Source of the DNA: Pimelobacter simplex
Lineage (GTDB): Bacteria > Actinomycetota > Actinomycetes > Propionibacteriales > Nocardioidaceae
Assembly (NCBI GenBank): GCA_016803235.1
Contig: JADCLI010000025.1
Coordinates: forward strand, 1-64,000
Length of the DNA stretch: 64,000 nucleotides
Direction: 5' to 3'
Shown here piece after piece: positions 50,200-57,339 of this stretch (position 1 is its first letter; every line of letters begins with the position of its first letter). A program made the position numbers and the translations under genes. The notes below the pieces were generated by a model. It searched no databases. It was not told the origin of the DNA and saw only the letters and a program-made list of their open reading frames with translations.

Positions 50200-50865
50200 A
50201 TGGCGGATCACGCAGGCAAGGCAGCGCTGTACGACGCGCTCGCCGAATCCGCGAAGGCGTTGGCCAACGGCCGCCGCGCTGAGCTGATCGACGTACTCAC
50301 GCAGGGCGAGCGATCCGTCGAGGACCTTGCGCTGGAGATCGACCAGACCGTCGCGAACACCTCCCAGCATCTGCAGCGGCTGCTCCGGGCGGGCTTGGTT
50401 CGCACGCGCCGCGACGGCACCCGCATCTTCTACGAGCTCTCGAGCCCGGTCGTCTCCACGCTGTGGCACACGATGCGACGGGTTGCCGAAGAGCACGTCG
50501 ATGGACTCGAGCAGCTGGCTGCCGCGTACGTCGGCGACCGGTCGGGACTCGACACGATGACCAGGGACGAGCTTCGAGAGCGACTGCGGGATGGCGATGT
50601 CGTGGTCCTCGACGTGCGGCCGTCCGCGGAGTACGCGGCCGGCCACATCCGCGGGGCGTTGTCAGTGCCTATCGGCGACCTGCGCGCCCGGCTGCAGGAC
50701 ATCGACAGCGGCGCCCGGGTCGTCGCCTATTGCCGCGGCTCCTACTGCGTGTATGCCGACGAAGCCGTGCGACTCCTGGCCGAAGCCGGCCGCGACGCCG
50801 CGCGATTGGAGGACGGGTTTCCCGAATGGGCTTCGGCTCGCCTGCCCGTCGCGCGCGGGATGTGA
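50200..50865 (+). CDS. ArsR-family repressor fused to a rhodanese domain
   Basis: A 221-aa fusion. Residues 1-100 are an ArsR winged helix (DLALEIDQTVANTSQHLQRL with TRRDGTRIFYEL). Residues 120-215 are a rhodanese domain with VVLDVRPSAEYAAGHIRGA and the loop YCRGSYCVYAD. The two cysteines four apart could sense persulfide or bind a thiophile. Such fusions usually regulate sulfur-detoxification genes. Repeats of TTCAAGA/TCTTGAA lie on both sides of the gene, indicating autoregulation and control of both flanking units. Confidence 0.9.
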   Translation: MADHAGKAALYDALAESAKALANGRRAELIDVLTQGERSVEDLALEIDQTVANTSQHLQRLLRAGLVRTRRDGTRIFYELSSPVVSTLWHTMRRVAEEHVDGLEQLAAAYVGDRSGLDTMTRDELRERLRDGDVVVLDVRPSAEYAAGHIRGALSVPIGDLRARLQDIDSGARVVAYCRGSYCVYADEAVRLLAEAGRDAARLEDGFPEWASARLPVARGM

Positions 50866-50890
50866 GTTCGCGCCCTCGGCAGCAAACTAT

Positions 50891-50906
50891 TCAAGAAAAC
50901 TCTTGA
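50891..50906 (+). promoter_or_regulatory. Operator-like inverted repeat 3, overlapping a -35 element
   Basis: TCAAGAAAACTCTTGA (6+4+6) overlaps TTGACA at 50903-50908, the -35 of a promoter with TACACC 18 bp on. Binding here would block transcription of the methyltransferase at 50972. Confidence 0.75.
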
Positions 50907-50935
50907 CAAGTGGGTCGACTGCGGCCTACACCTTG

Positions 50936-50953
50936 TTCAAGGAAAGACTTGAA
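50936..50953 (+). promoter_or_regulatory. Operator-like inverted repeat 4 upstream of the methyltransferase
   Basis: TTCAAGGAAAGACTTGAA (6+6+6) lies 18 bp before the methyltransferase start and downstream of the likely -10. It is the fourth repeat of this family within 850 bp. Confidence 0.75.
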
Positions 50954-50971
50954 TATGCCGAGGAGGCAGTC

Positions 50972-51796
50972 ATGACGACAACAGCGAACCCGAACAAGAC
51001 ACTGTGGGAAAAGGGCGACTTCACCCGGGTCGCCGAGACCATGCGCGCCAGCGGAGATGCTCTGGTCGCCCGCCTCGGCATCACCCCGGGACTGAAGGTT
51101 CTTGACGTTGGTTGTGGCGACGGCACCACTGCGATTCCTGAGGCCCGGCTCGGTGCCGATGTCATCGGCGTCGACATTGCCGGCAACCTCGTGGCCGCAG
51201 GCACTCGCCGTGCCGAAGTTGAGGGCTTGACTAACTGTCGCTTCCAGGAGGGCGACGCCTCACACCTCGACGACCTTGCCGACGACACGTTCGACCTCGT
51301 CGTGAGCATCTTCGGAGCGATGTTCGCACCGCGTCCGTTCGACGTGGCCAAGGAGTTGGTGCGGGTGACCCGTGCCGGCGGACGCATCGTCATGGGCAAC
51401 TGGATCCCAGGGGACCCGACCCTAGTCGCCCAGCTCCTCAAGATCTCCGGCTCCTACTCACCGCCTCCGCCGGAGGGCTTCATCAGCCCGGTGACCTGGG
51501 GAGTGGAGGAGAACGTGATCGATCGGTTCGGCCAGGCCGGCATTCCAGCAGACAAGATCAGCTTCTCGCGCGAGACCTACGCCTTCGAATACTCGGGACC
51601 CCCCACGGAACTGCTCGCCGTGTTCCGCGAGTACTACGGCCCCACCATGAACGCCTTCGCCGCAGCGGCGGCGAATGACCAGACCGAGCAGCTCCAGAAG
51701 GAGCTGGAGGAACTCTTCACCAGCCAGAACATGAGCTCGGACCTAGAGAGGACCTCTGTCCCGGCCACGTTCCTCCAGGTCGCCGTCAACGTCTGA
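50972..51796 (+). CDS. Class I SAM-dependent methyltransferase
   Basis: A 274-aa methyltransferase. The SAM motif is VLDVGCGDGTTAIPEA and the fold continues with VIGVDIAGNLV, GDASHLDDLADDTFDLVV and RAGGRIVMGNW. The substrate is unknown; C-terminal Phe/Ala/Glu-rich helices suggest a hydrophobic pocket. GAGGAGG precedes ATG 50972. Two ArsR-type operator repeats overlap its promoter, so it probably belongs to the same stress regulon. Confidence 0.88.
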   Translation: MTTTANPNKTLWEKGDFTRVAETMRASGDALVARLGITPGLKVLDVGCGDGTTAIPEARLGADVIGVDIAGNLVAAGTRRAEVEGLTNCRFQEGDASHLDDLADDTFDLVVSIFGAMFAPRPFDVAKELVRVTRAGGRIVMGNWIPGDPTLVAQLLKISGSYSPPPPEGFISPVTWGVEENVIDRFGQAGIPADKISFSRETYAFEYSGPPTELLAVFREYYGPTMNAFAAAAANDQTEQLQKELEELFTSQNMSSDLERTSVPATFLQVAVNV

Positions 51797-52049
51797 CGAG
51801 GCACATCGGTCGGCACCGACGACCAGGGGTCGCCCGCTGGGCTTGGAGATCCGGAACAGGTCGTCGGCCTGGCCGACGCGACCAACCGGGATTCGACACG
51901 TCATCGAATAGTCATCTGAAACGACGGGCAAGCGTCCCGAGACGTTCCGATACAGTTGAAGCCGTCCGATGGGGAACCTCCTCAACAACCCGAGGTTTTC
52001 CAGAGGGACCCGAAGTTTGAGGTAGCGGGATCAGGCCCTCCGACCTTGC
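51797..52049. other. Gene-free right end of island 2
   Basis: This 253-bp segment holds no gene I can support. It contains GATTCGACACGTCATCGAA (51890-51908), similar to GATTCAACACGTCATCAGAA at 46021, and CCCGAGGTTTTCCAGAGG about 65 bp before the attachment site. The latter resembles the CCCGAGTTTGTCCAGAGG sequence at copy 2 and may be recombinase-binding or a scar. Confidence 0.5.
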
Positions 52050-52084
52050 CCAGAGGTCGCAGGTTCAAATCCTGCCCCCGCTAC
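52050..52084 (+). repeat. Attachment site copy 3 (right end of island 2)
   Basis: Third identical copy of the 35-bp tRNA-fMet 3' sequence. It matches copy 1 for a few bases further on each side (CCCAGAGG... and ...CTACCA). What follows should be the chromosome that originally lay after the tRNA gene. Confidence 0.95.
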
Positions 52085-52088
52085 CAAG

Positions 52089-52126
52089 GTTCAGGCCCGG
52101 AGATCCACGGATCTCCGGGCCTGAAC
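52089..52126 (+). terminator. Probable native terminator of tRNA-fMet
   Basis: GTTCAGGCCCGGAGATCC pairs with GGATCTCCGGGCCTGAAC and is followed by GCCTTTTGG. It lies 4 bp after attachment copy 3 and now terminates nothing known. From 52127 to 52265 no gene is seen. Confidence 0.85.
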
Positions 52127-52265
52127 GCCTTTTGGCGATCGACATGCAGGCCACTCACGGGGCCAAGCACCCGGGACGAGCCTCGAGCGGCGCCACCACA
52201 TCGCCTTGCCCGCTCCTCCCATTCGTTCAAGATCCCGCGTGGCCGCCGCTGCGAGGCTTCAACGC

Positions 52266-52682
52266 ATGAAGCTGCTGGACGACAACACCCACGCAATCGA
52301 CCTACTGACCACCCCGTTGCACCTCGGGCTCGGCTCCCGGGCTCGGCAGGTCGACGGATTCGCCTTCGACCCTGCCGTCGTGCGCGAGTACGCCGAAGCC
52401 GTCGCCGAGGACGGCGCCGAGGGACGGATCGTGGTCGTCATCGACGAGGAGGGGCCCGGCGACCACTGGGAGCGCCACCCGGCCGGTGACGAGGTCATCG
52501 TGTGCCTCAGCGGCACGGTCAGCGTCGTTCGTGAGGCTGGCGAGCGGACGGAGCAGGTCGTGCTGCGCCAGGGTGAGGCCACCGTCAACCCGGCCGGTGT
52601 CTGGCATGCGGTCGACGCAGCGGGGCCCGCGCGGCTGTTGACGATCACACCCGGGCTGGGCACCGAGCACCGGCGCAGGTGA
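52266..52682 (+). CDS. Cupin-domain protein
   Basis: A 138-aa single cupin. The two motifs are HWERHPAGDEVIVCLSG and NPAGVWHAVDAAGPARLL, with metal-binding His and Glu. Enzyme or regulatory role is unknown. ATG 52266 begins MKLLDDNTHAIDL. It is convergent with the AraC gene, with 17 bp between the stop codons. It is the first chromosomal gene after the islands. Confidence 0.85.
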   Translation: MKLLDDNTHAIDLLTTPLHLGLGSRARQVDGFAFDPAVVREYAEAVAEDGAEGRIVVVIDEEGPGDHWERHPAGDEVIVCLSGTVSVVREAGERTEQVVLRQGEATVNPAGVWHAVDAAGPARLLTITPGLGTEHRRR

Positions 52683-52699
52683 GCGTGGCGCAACCGGTG

Positions 52700-53572
52700 C
52701 TACGCCGGGAGCACCTCGCCGCGCCGCCAGGTCGTGGGCGCGCGACCGGTGAACTCGCGCCACTCCCGCACGAGATGCGCCTGGTCGGCGTACCCGGCGG
52801 TCGCCGCCACCTCGGCCCACGACGGTGGTCCCACCGTCGTCGCCAGGCGATGGGCGTGCTCGAAGCGCAGCAGGCGGGCGATCTGCTTCGGGGTCATGCC
52901 GAGCTCCGCGCGGAAGCGGTCGCCCAGGTGCCGTCGACTCCATCCGAGCTCGGCTGCGAGGGCCCCGATCTGGACCTGGCCGCGGTGGAGCACGAGCCGG
53001 CGCCACGCCTCCGCGACCTCGGGCCGGATCGAGTGTCGCGGCTGGGCAGGGACTCCCCGCCGCCGGGCGAGGCGCGCCAGCATGGCGTCGAGCGTGCTGA
53101 AGCGTTCCGGCCAGGTGTCGGCGGCGTGCAGTCGTTCGACGAGCTCGTCGCCGTCCCGGCCGAGGACCTGGTCGAGGTGGACGACGTCGTGCGCCAGCGC
53201 CGCCGACGGCATGCCGAAGATCGTCCTCGCGCCGAGCGGGGTCAGCGAGAGGCGCACGCCGTGCTGGTTGCCGTCATGGCGGATCGCCACCGACCTCGAC
53301 GTCAGGCCGCCGGCGATAGCGCCGAATCGTCCACTCCGGGGGACGGCTCCGTCCGCCTCGACGACGTCGAGCGGGTCGGACAGGCTGACGACGATCGTGA
53401 GCGAAGGCCCCGGCGTGCCGAGGTGGAGGCCCGGCGGGAACCCGCGGAGATCGAATCCGACGTACGAGGTGACGTAGGGCTGCAGCGCCGGCCGCGGACG
53501 TGCCTCCACCTGGACCGCAGTGCTCCTCACCTCGGTGATCGTACCGAGGCGGACGAGGGCCGCGGTCCGCAT
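52700..53572 (-). CDS. AraC family transcriptional regulator
   Basis: A regulator of about 290 aa. The C-terminal AraC domain has two HTHs (IGALAAELGWSRRHLGDRFR and WAEVAATAGYADQAHLVREW) ending FTGRAPTTWR. The N-terminal part is a divergent ligand domain. ATG 53572 is chosen; a GTG at VRSTAVQVEARP is also possible, and longer forms would enter the promoter of the divergent hydrolase gene 36 bp away. Confidence 0.88.
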   Translation of the reverse strand: MRTAALVRLGTITEVRSTAVQVEARPRPALQPYVTSYVGFDLRGFPPGLHLGTPGPSLTIVVSLSDPLDVVEADGAVPRSGRFGAIAGGLTSRSVAIRHDGNQHGVRLSLTPLGARTIFGMPSAALAHDVVHLDQVLGRDGDELVERLHAADTWPERFSTLDAMLARLARRRGVPAQPRHSIRPEVAEAWRRLVLHRGQVQIGALAAELGWSRRHLGDRFRAELGMTPKQIARLLRFEHAHRLATTVGPPSWAEVAATAGYADQAHLVREWREFTGRAPTTWRRGEVLPA

Positions 53573-53607
53573 CCGACCAGTGCAGTGACCAGATCCAGAG
53601 GAAGGGC

Positions 53608-54375
53608 ATGCCCATGACGATTCGCATCTCATGCGTGGGGGACAGCCTCACCCGCGCCCAGCACAGCGCGGACTATGTGAGCCTGCTGGGTGCCAGACAT
53701 CGGCCCGGCGAGGTGAGCACGCAACGCTTCGGAGTCAACGGGGACTTCGCCCACAACCTGCTGCGAAGGCTCGACGACGTCGTAGCGGTCCCGGCCGACG
53801 TCGTCACCGTCCTGATCGGGACGAACGACGCCCGGGCGAGCCTGCCCGGCTATCCGGTCGACCAGGCGATGAGGAGGAAGGGGCTGCCGACCAGGCCGTC
53901 CGCGGCGTGGTTCCAGGACTGTCTCGGGCGGATCGTCGACCGGCTGCGCGCGGACACCGACGCGACCGTCGGGCTCGTGTCGCTACCCGTCCTCGGTCAG
54001 GACCTCACCGCCGCGCCGGCTCAGGCATCGAAGGAGTACAGCGGGCTGATCGCCGAGCTCGCCGGGAGCCGCGGGGTCAGCTACCTGCCGCTGCACGAGC
54101 GGCAGGTCGAGGAGATCGAACGGGAGAGTCCCGCCAGGATCCCGTACGAGGAGCTGACCGCCGTCCGGTATCTCCGCACCGTGTTCCAACGGAAGGTCCT
54201 GCGGCGGCACCTCGACGAGATCTCGAGGCGTCGCGGCCTCCTGCTGACGACCGACCACATCCATCAGAACGGCCGTGGCGCCGCCCTGATCGCGGAGGTC
54301 ATCGGCCGGTGGATGGTGAGCGAGGCGGTGGACGATGGCGGCTGCCCACCATCCGCTCGGCCAGCCGGACGTTGA
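53608..54375 (+). CDS. SGNH/GDSL-family hydrolase
   Basis: A 255-aa esterase-like protein. Block I is SCVGDSLTRAQ (Ser), block III LIGTNDARAS (Asn), and the C-terminal DHIHQNGRG carries the Asp-x-x-His of the catalytic triad. No signal peptide is seen, so it is probably cytosolic. It starts MPMTIRI (ATG 53608 or 53614) after AGAGGAAGGGC. Its last 77 bp overlap the convergent tetR gene. Confidence 0.87.
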   Translation: MPMTIRISCVGDSLTRAQHSADYVSLLGARHRPGEVSTQRFGVNGDFAHNLLRRLDDVVAVPADVVTVLIGTNDARASLPGYPVDQAMRRKGLPTRPSAAWFQDCLGRIVDRLRADTDATVGLVSLPVLGQDLTAAPAQASKEYSGLIAELAGSRGVSYLPLHERQVEEIERESPARIPYEELTAVRYLRTVFQRKVLRRHLDEISRRRGLLLTTDHIHQNGRGAALIAEVIGRWMVSEAVDDGGCPPSARPAGR

Positions 54376-54919
54376 GGTTCGCGATGCCCTCGGCCCGGTC
54401 GAGGTGGTCGGGGGAGAACCAGCGGACGAGGTCGATGGCGAGGGAGAGCAACGCCCGGGCGGTGCCGGTGACGTCGTGGTCGGCCACGTCGAAGTCCCCG
54501 GAGGCGTTGCCGTCCTCGATGGCGTCGACGACGAGCTGCGACGTCTCGCGGCGCAGGGCCGCGATGGTCGATCGGTGCGGCTCGGTCAGGGCGCCGAACT
54601 CGTGCTGGACCACGCGCGCCAGCAGTGCGTTCTCGAGGTGCCACAGCGTGGAGGCGTGCACCATCGCCGTCAGCCGGTCGTGCGGGCAGGTCGCGGTGTC
54701 GCGCGCATCCAGCATGGCGCGGAGCGCGGCCTCGTGGCCACGCCGGCTGACGGCGAAGAGCAGGTCCTCCTTCGAGGAGTAGTGCACGTAGACGGCAGCG
54801 GGACTCCGGCCGGCACGGACGGCGATGTCGCGGGTGCTCGTGCCGCCGAAGCCGTGCTCCGAGAAGGCCGCGGCCGCGGCGTCGAGCACCCGCTGCTGGG
54901 CGGGGGTGTAGTCCTGCAC
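54299..54919 (-). CDS. TetR family transcriptional regulator
   Basis: A 206-aa repressor with HTH TSTRDIAVRAGRSPAAVYVH and an all-helical C-terminal domain, similar to regulators of fatty-acid or sterol catabolism. I prefer GTG 54919 because AGGAG stands 5 bases before it. The GTG at 54925 overlaps that ribosome site. Its tail overlaps the hydrolase gene by 77 bp. It lies 18 bp after the ketoacyl reductase gene on the same strand and may control the reductase and thiolase. Confidence 0.87.
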   Translation of the reverse strand: MQDYTPAQQRVLDAAAAAFSEHGFGGTSTRDIAVRAGRSPAAVYVHYSSKEDLLFAVSRRGHEAALRAMLDARDTATCPHDRLTAMVHASTLWHLENALLARVVQHEFGALTEPHRSTIAALRRETSQLVVDAIEDGNASGDFDVADHDVTGTARALLSLAIDLVRWFSPDHLDRAEGIANLNVRLAERMVGSRHRPPPRSPSTGR

Positions 54920-54937
54920 CGTCACTCCTGCGGTGGG

Positions 54938-55708
54938 TCAGGTGCCGAGGCTGATGCCGCCGTCGACGTAGAGGGTCTGGCCGGTGACGTAGGAGGCCTC
55001 GTCGCTGGACAGGAAGGTGACCGCTGCGGCGATGTCCTCGGGGTGCCCGACCCGCTTGACCGGGTTGGCCTCGGCGTTGAGGCGGCGGAACTCCTCCACG
55101 TCCATCTTCAACCGGGCCGCGGTGGCGTCGGTCATCTCGGTCGCGATGAACCCCGGCGCGACCGCGTTGACGTTGATCCCGAACGGGCCCAGCTCGATGC
55201 CCAGGGTGCGGGTGAAGCCCTGGATGCCCATCTTCGCGGCCGAGTAGTTGGCCTGCCCGCGGTTGCCCAGCGCGGAGATCGAGGAGATGTTCACGACCTT
55301 GCCGTACTTCTGCTCCACGAAGTGCTTCTGCGCGGCCTTGGTCATCAAGAAGGCGCCCTTGAGGTGCACGCCCATGACCAGGTCCCAGTCCTCCTCGGTC
55401 ATCTTGAACAGCAGGTTGTCGCGGGTGATGCCGGCGTTGTTGACCAGGACGTGGATCCCGCCGAGCTCGGTCACGACCCGCTCGATCGCGGCGTCGACGG
55501 AGGCGGCGTCGGAGACGTCGGCGCCCACGCCGACGGCCTGGGCGCCCTCGGTCAGGGGCAGCTTGGCGGCGGCCTCGGTGGCGGCGGTCTCGTCGAGGTC
55601 GACGATCGCGACCGACGCGCCCTCCTCGGCGTAGCGGGTGGCGGTGCCGAACCCGATCCCTCGTGCGGCTCCGGTGATGACGGCGACCCGCCCGTCGAAA
55701 CGACCCAT
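54938..55708 (-). CDS. 3-oxoacyl-ACP/acyl-CoA reductase (FabG-like SDR)
   Basis: A 256-aa classical SDR. TGAARGIG, NNAGITRDNLLF, the catalytic Ser in NISSISALGNRGQ and YSAAK are all intact. VAPGFIATEMTDA and TGQTLYVDGGISLG are FabG-typical. It reduces or oxidises a 3-oxo/3-hydroxyacyl thioester. It is paired with the thiolase upstream, 46 bp apart, suggesting beta-oxidation or acetoacetyl-CoA metabolism. Confidence 0.92.
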   Translation of the reverse strand: MGRFDGRVAVITGAARGIGFGTATRYAEEGASVAIVDLDETAATEAAAKLPLTEGAQAVGVGADVSDAASVDAAIERVVTELGGIHVLVNNAGITRDNLLFKMTEEDWDLVMGVHLKGAFLMTKAAQKHFVEQKYGKVVNISSISALGNRGQANYSAAKMGIQGFTRTLGIELGPFGINVNAVAPGFIATEMTDATAARLKMDVEEFRRLNAEANPVKRVGHPEDIAAAVTFLSSDEASYVTGQTLYVDGGISLGT

Positions 55709-55754
55709 CGTGGCTTCTCCTTGTCCTGGTGGTGGTGCTGCTGCTGGTGGTTGG

Positions 55755-56969
55755 TCAGATGCGCTCGAGGATCAGGGCCATGCCCTGGCCGCCGCCGACG
55801 CACATGGTGATCAGGCCGGTGGTCTTGTCGTGCCAGTCGAGCGAGTTGAGCATCGTGGCCTGGAGTCGGGCGCCGGTCATGCCGAAGGGGTGGCCCACGG
55901 CGATCGCTCCGCCGTTGACGTTGAGGCGGTCGATCTCGATGCCGAGGTCCTGGTACGACGGGACGACCTGGGCCGCGAAGGCCTCGTTGATCTCGACCAG
56001 GTCGATGTCGCCGATCGTCATGCCGGCGTTCGCCAGCGCCTTGCGGGTGGCCTCGACGGGACCGAGGCCCATGATCTCCGGCGAGAGGCCGGACACGCCG
56101 GTGGACACGATGCGGGCGAGGGGAGTGACCCCGAGCTCGGCCGCCTTGGTGTCGGACATGACCACGACCGCGGCGGCGCCGTCGTTGAGGGCGCAGCAGT
56201 TGCCGGCGGTGACGACGCCGTTCTCGCGGAAGACCGGCTTGAGCTCGGCCAGGGCCTCGTAGGTGACGCCGGCGCGCGGGCCGTCGTCGGTGGACACGAC
56301 GGTGCCGTCGGGGAGCGTGACCGGGGTAATCTCGCGGGCCCAGAAGCCGTCCTCGATGGCCTTCTCGGCGAGCAACTGGGAGCGGACGGCGAACTCGTCG
56401 AGCTCGCGCCGGCTCAGCCCGCGCAGGCTCGCGACGTTCTCGGCGGTCTGGCCCATCGCGATGTAGACGTCGGGCAGCAGGCCGTCCTCGCGGGGGTCGT
56501 GCCACGTCGTACCGGACGCGGCGGTCGCGGCCGTGCGGGTCTGCGCGTCGTCGAACAGCGGGTTGACGGTGTGGGGGATGTGGTCGGAGGTGCCCTTGGC
56601 GAACCGCGAGACCGTCTCGACGCCGGCCGAGACGAAGACGTCGCCCTCGCCTGCCTTGATGGCGTGGAACGCCATCCGCGTGGACTGGACCGAGGAGGAG
56701 CAGTAGCGGGTCACCGTCGTGCCGGGCACGAGGTCCCAGCCGTTGAGGACGCTGACGACCCGGCCCATGTTGTTGCCCGACTCGCCGCCCGGCAGGCCGC
56801 AGCCGAGGATCAGGTCGTCGATCTCGTTCGGGTCGAGGCCCTCGACCTTGTCGACGGCGGTCCGCGTGATGAACGCCGCGAGGTCGTCGGGACGCAGGTC
56901 CTTGAGGGATCCCTTGTTGGCCCGGCCGATCGGCGTACGGGCGGCGGACACGATGACGGCTTCGGGCAC
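55755..56969 (-). CDS. Acetyl-CoA C-acyltransferase (thiolase)
   Basis: A 404-aa thiolase. The nucleophilic cysteine is C90 in TRYCSSSVQST, the catalytic His is in GGAIAVGHPFGMTGAR, and the second Cys in MCVGGGQGMAL. It cleaves or condenses 3-ketoacyl-CoA. The ATG lies 17 bp from a TAAGCG-AA-CGCTTA palindrome, the likely repressor site. The thiolase, reductase and TetR genes form one transcription unit. Confidence 0.93.
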   Translation of the reverse strand: MPEAVIVSAARTPIGRANKGSLKDLRPDDLAAFITRTAVDKVEGLDPNEIDDLILGCGLPGGESGNNMGRVVSVLNGWDLVPGTTVTRYCSSSVQSTRMAFHAIKAGEGDVFVSAGVETVSRFAKGTSDHIPHTVNPLFDDAQTRTAATAASGTTWHDPREDGLLPDVYIAMGQTAENVASLRGLSRRELDEFAVRSQLLAEKAIEDGFWAREITPVTLPDGTVVSTDDGPRAGVTYEALAELKPVFRENGVVTAGNCCALNDGAAAVVVMSDTKAAELGVTPLARIVSTGVSGLSPEIMGLGPVEATRKALANAGMTIGDIDLVEINEAFAAQVVPSYQDLGIEIDRLNVNGGAIAVGHPFGMTGARLQATMLNSLDWHDKTTGLITMCVGGGQGMALILERI

Positions 56970-56985
56970 GGGTACTCCTCGGTGA

Positions 56986-56999
56986 TAAGCGAACGCTTA
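56986..56999 (-). promoter_or_regulatory. Candidate TetR operator before the thiolase gene
   Basis: TAAGCGAACGCTTA is a 6+2+6 inverted repeat 17 bp upstream of the thiolase start, with a related TAAGCAGTCGCT half-site just beyond. It resembles 14-18-bp TetR-family sites and may be bound by the TetR protein at the operon's end. Confidence 0.6.
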
Positions 57000-57139
57000 G
57001 GTAAGCAGTCGCTCATGTTGCCATCCGCGTCGGTGGGTGTCCAGTGCCGCCGATCGAAAACCCTTTGCGCCGGTCGCGGCGGCCTCCGCACACTGGTGCA
57101 CCGCGGCACCCGCCGCGGACCAGATCTCGAGGAGACCCG

Positions 57140-57247
57140 ATGACGCGCACCGCGCAGCTGGAGAGGTGGGCCGGCAGGCTTGCCGCCTCCTTCGCGTGCC
57201 CGCACCGGGGACGCTGCGAGAACGAGCCTGCGGGACCTCTCGTGTAG
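57140..57247 (+). CDS. Possible 35-aa leader peptide upstream of the Y RNA-Ro60 operon
   Basis: A short frame starting MTRTAQLERWAG and ending CENEPAGPLV, with CGAGGAG 6 bases before its ATG. It contains two cysteines (ACPHRGRC) and matches no family I know. It ends 16 bp before a strong hairpin. It could be a regulatory leader or a small protein. The 170 bp upstream of it to the thiolase gene contain only the candidate operator. Confidence 0.45.
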   Translation: MTRTAQLERWAGRLAASFACPHRGRCENEPAGPLV

Positions 57248-57263
57248 TGCATCCGTGCACCCC

Positions 57264-57303
57264 ACGAGAGCCGCCCGCTGCCGCCGCAGCCGGCGGCTCT
57301 CGT
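57264..57303 (+). terminator. Strong hairpin between the leader ORF and the Y RNA
   Basis: ACGAGAGCCGCC pairs perfectly with GGCGGCTCTCGT, and an inner GCTGC/GCAGC stem closes the loop. No U-tract follows. It may terminate or attenuate transcription before the Y RNA-Ro60 unit. Confidence 0.65.
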
Positions 57304-57339
57304 CGTTCCGGAACCCGGAGCGGCGACAACTGAAGACGT

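Larger units (their letters stand above)
42252..52049 (+). mobile_element. Integrated island 2 in tandem at tRNA-fMet (about 9.8 kb)
   Basis: Lies between attachment copies 2 and 3. Its own recombinase again follows the left end. Cargo is MerR, SulP, DUF202, a decayed SulP fragment, MFS, MBL-rhodanese, SRPBCC, two SAM methyltransferases and an ArsR-rhodanese sensor. The same-family recombinase and matching end structure show two related elements accreted at one site. Confidence 0.85.

Noticed and set aside
51797..51988. Minus-strand frame with TCRIPVGRVGQADDLF that looked like an SDR or enzyme tail
   Set aside because: Too short, no upstream part of the fold, no ribosome site, and it runs through candidate recombination sequences. 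Not enough to call a pseudogene.
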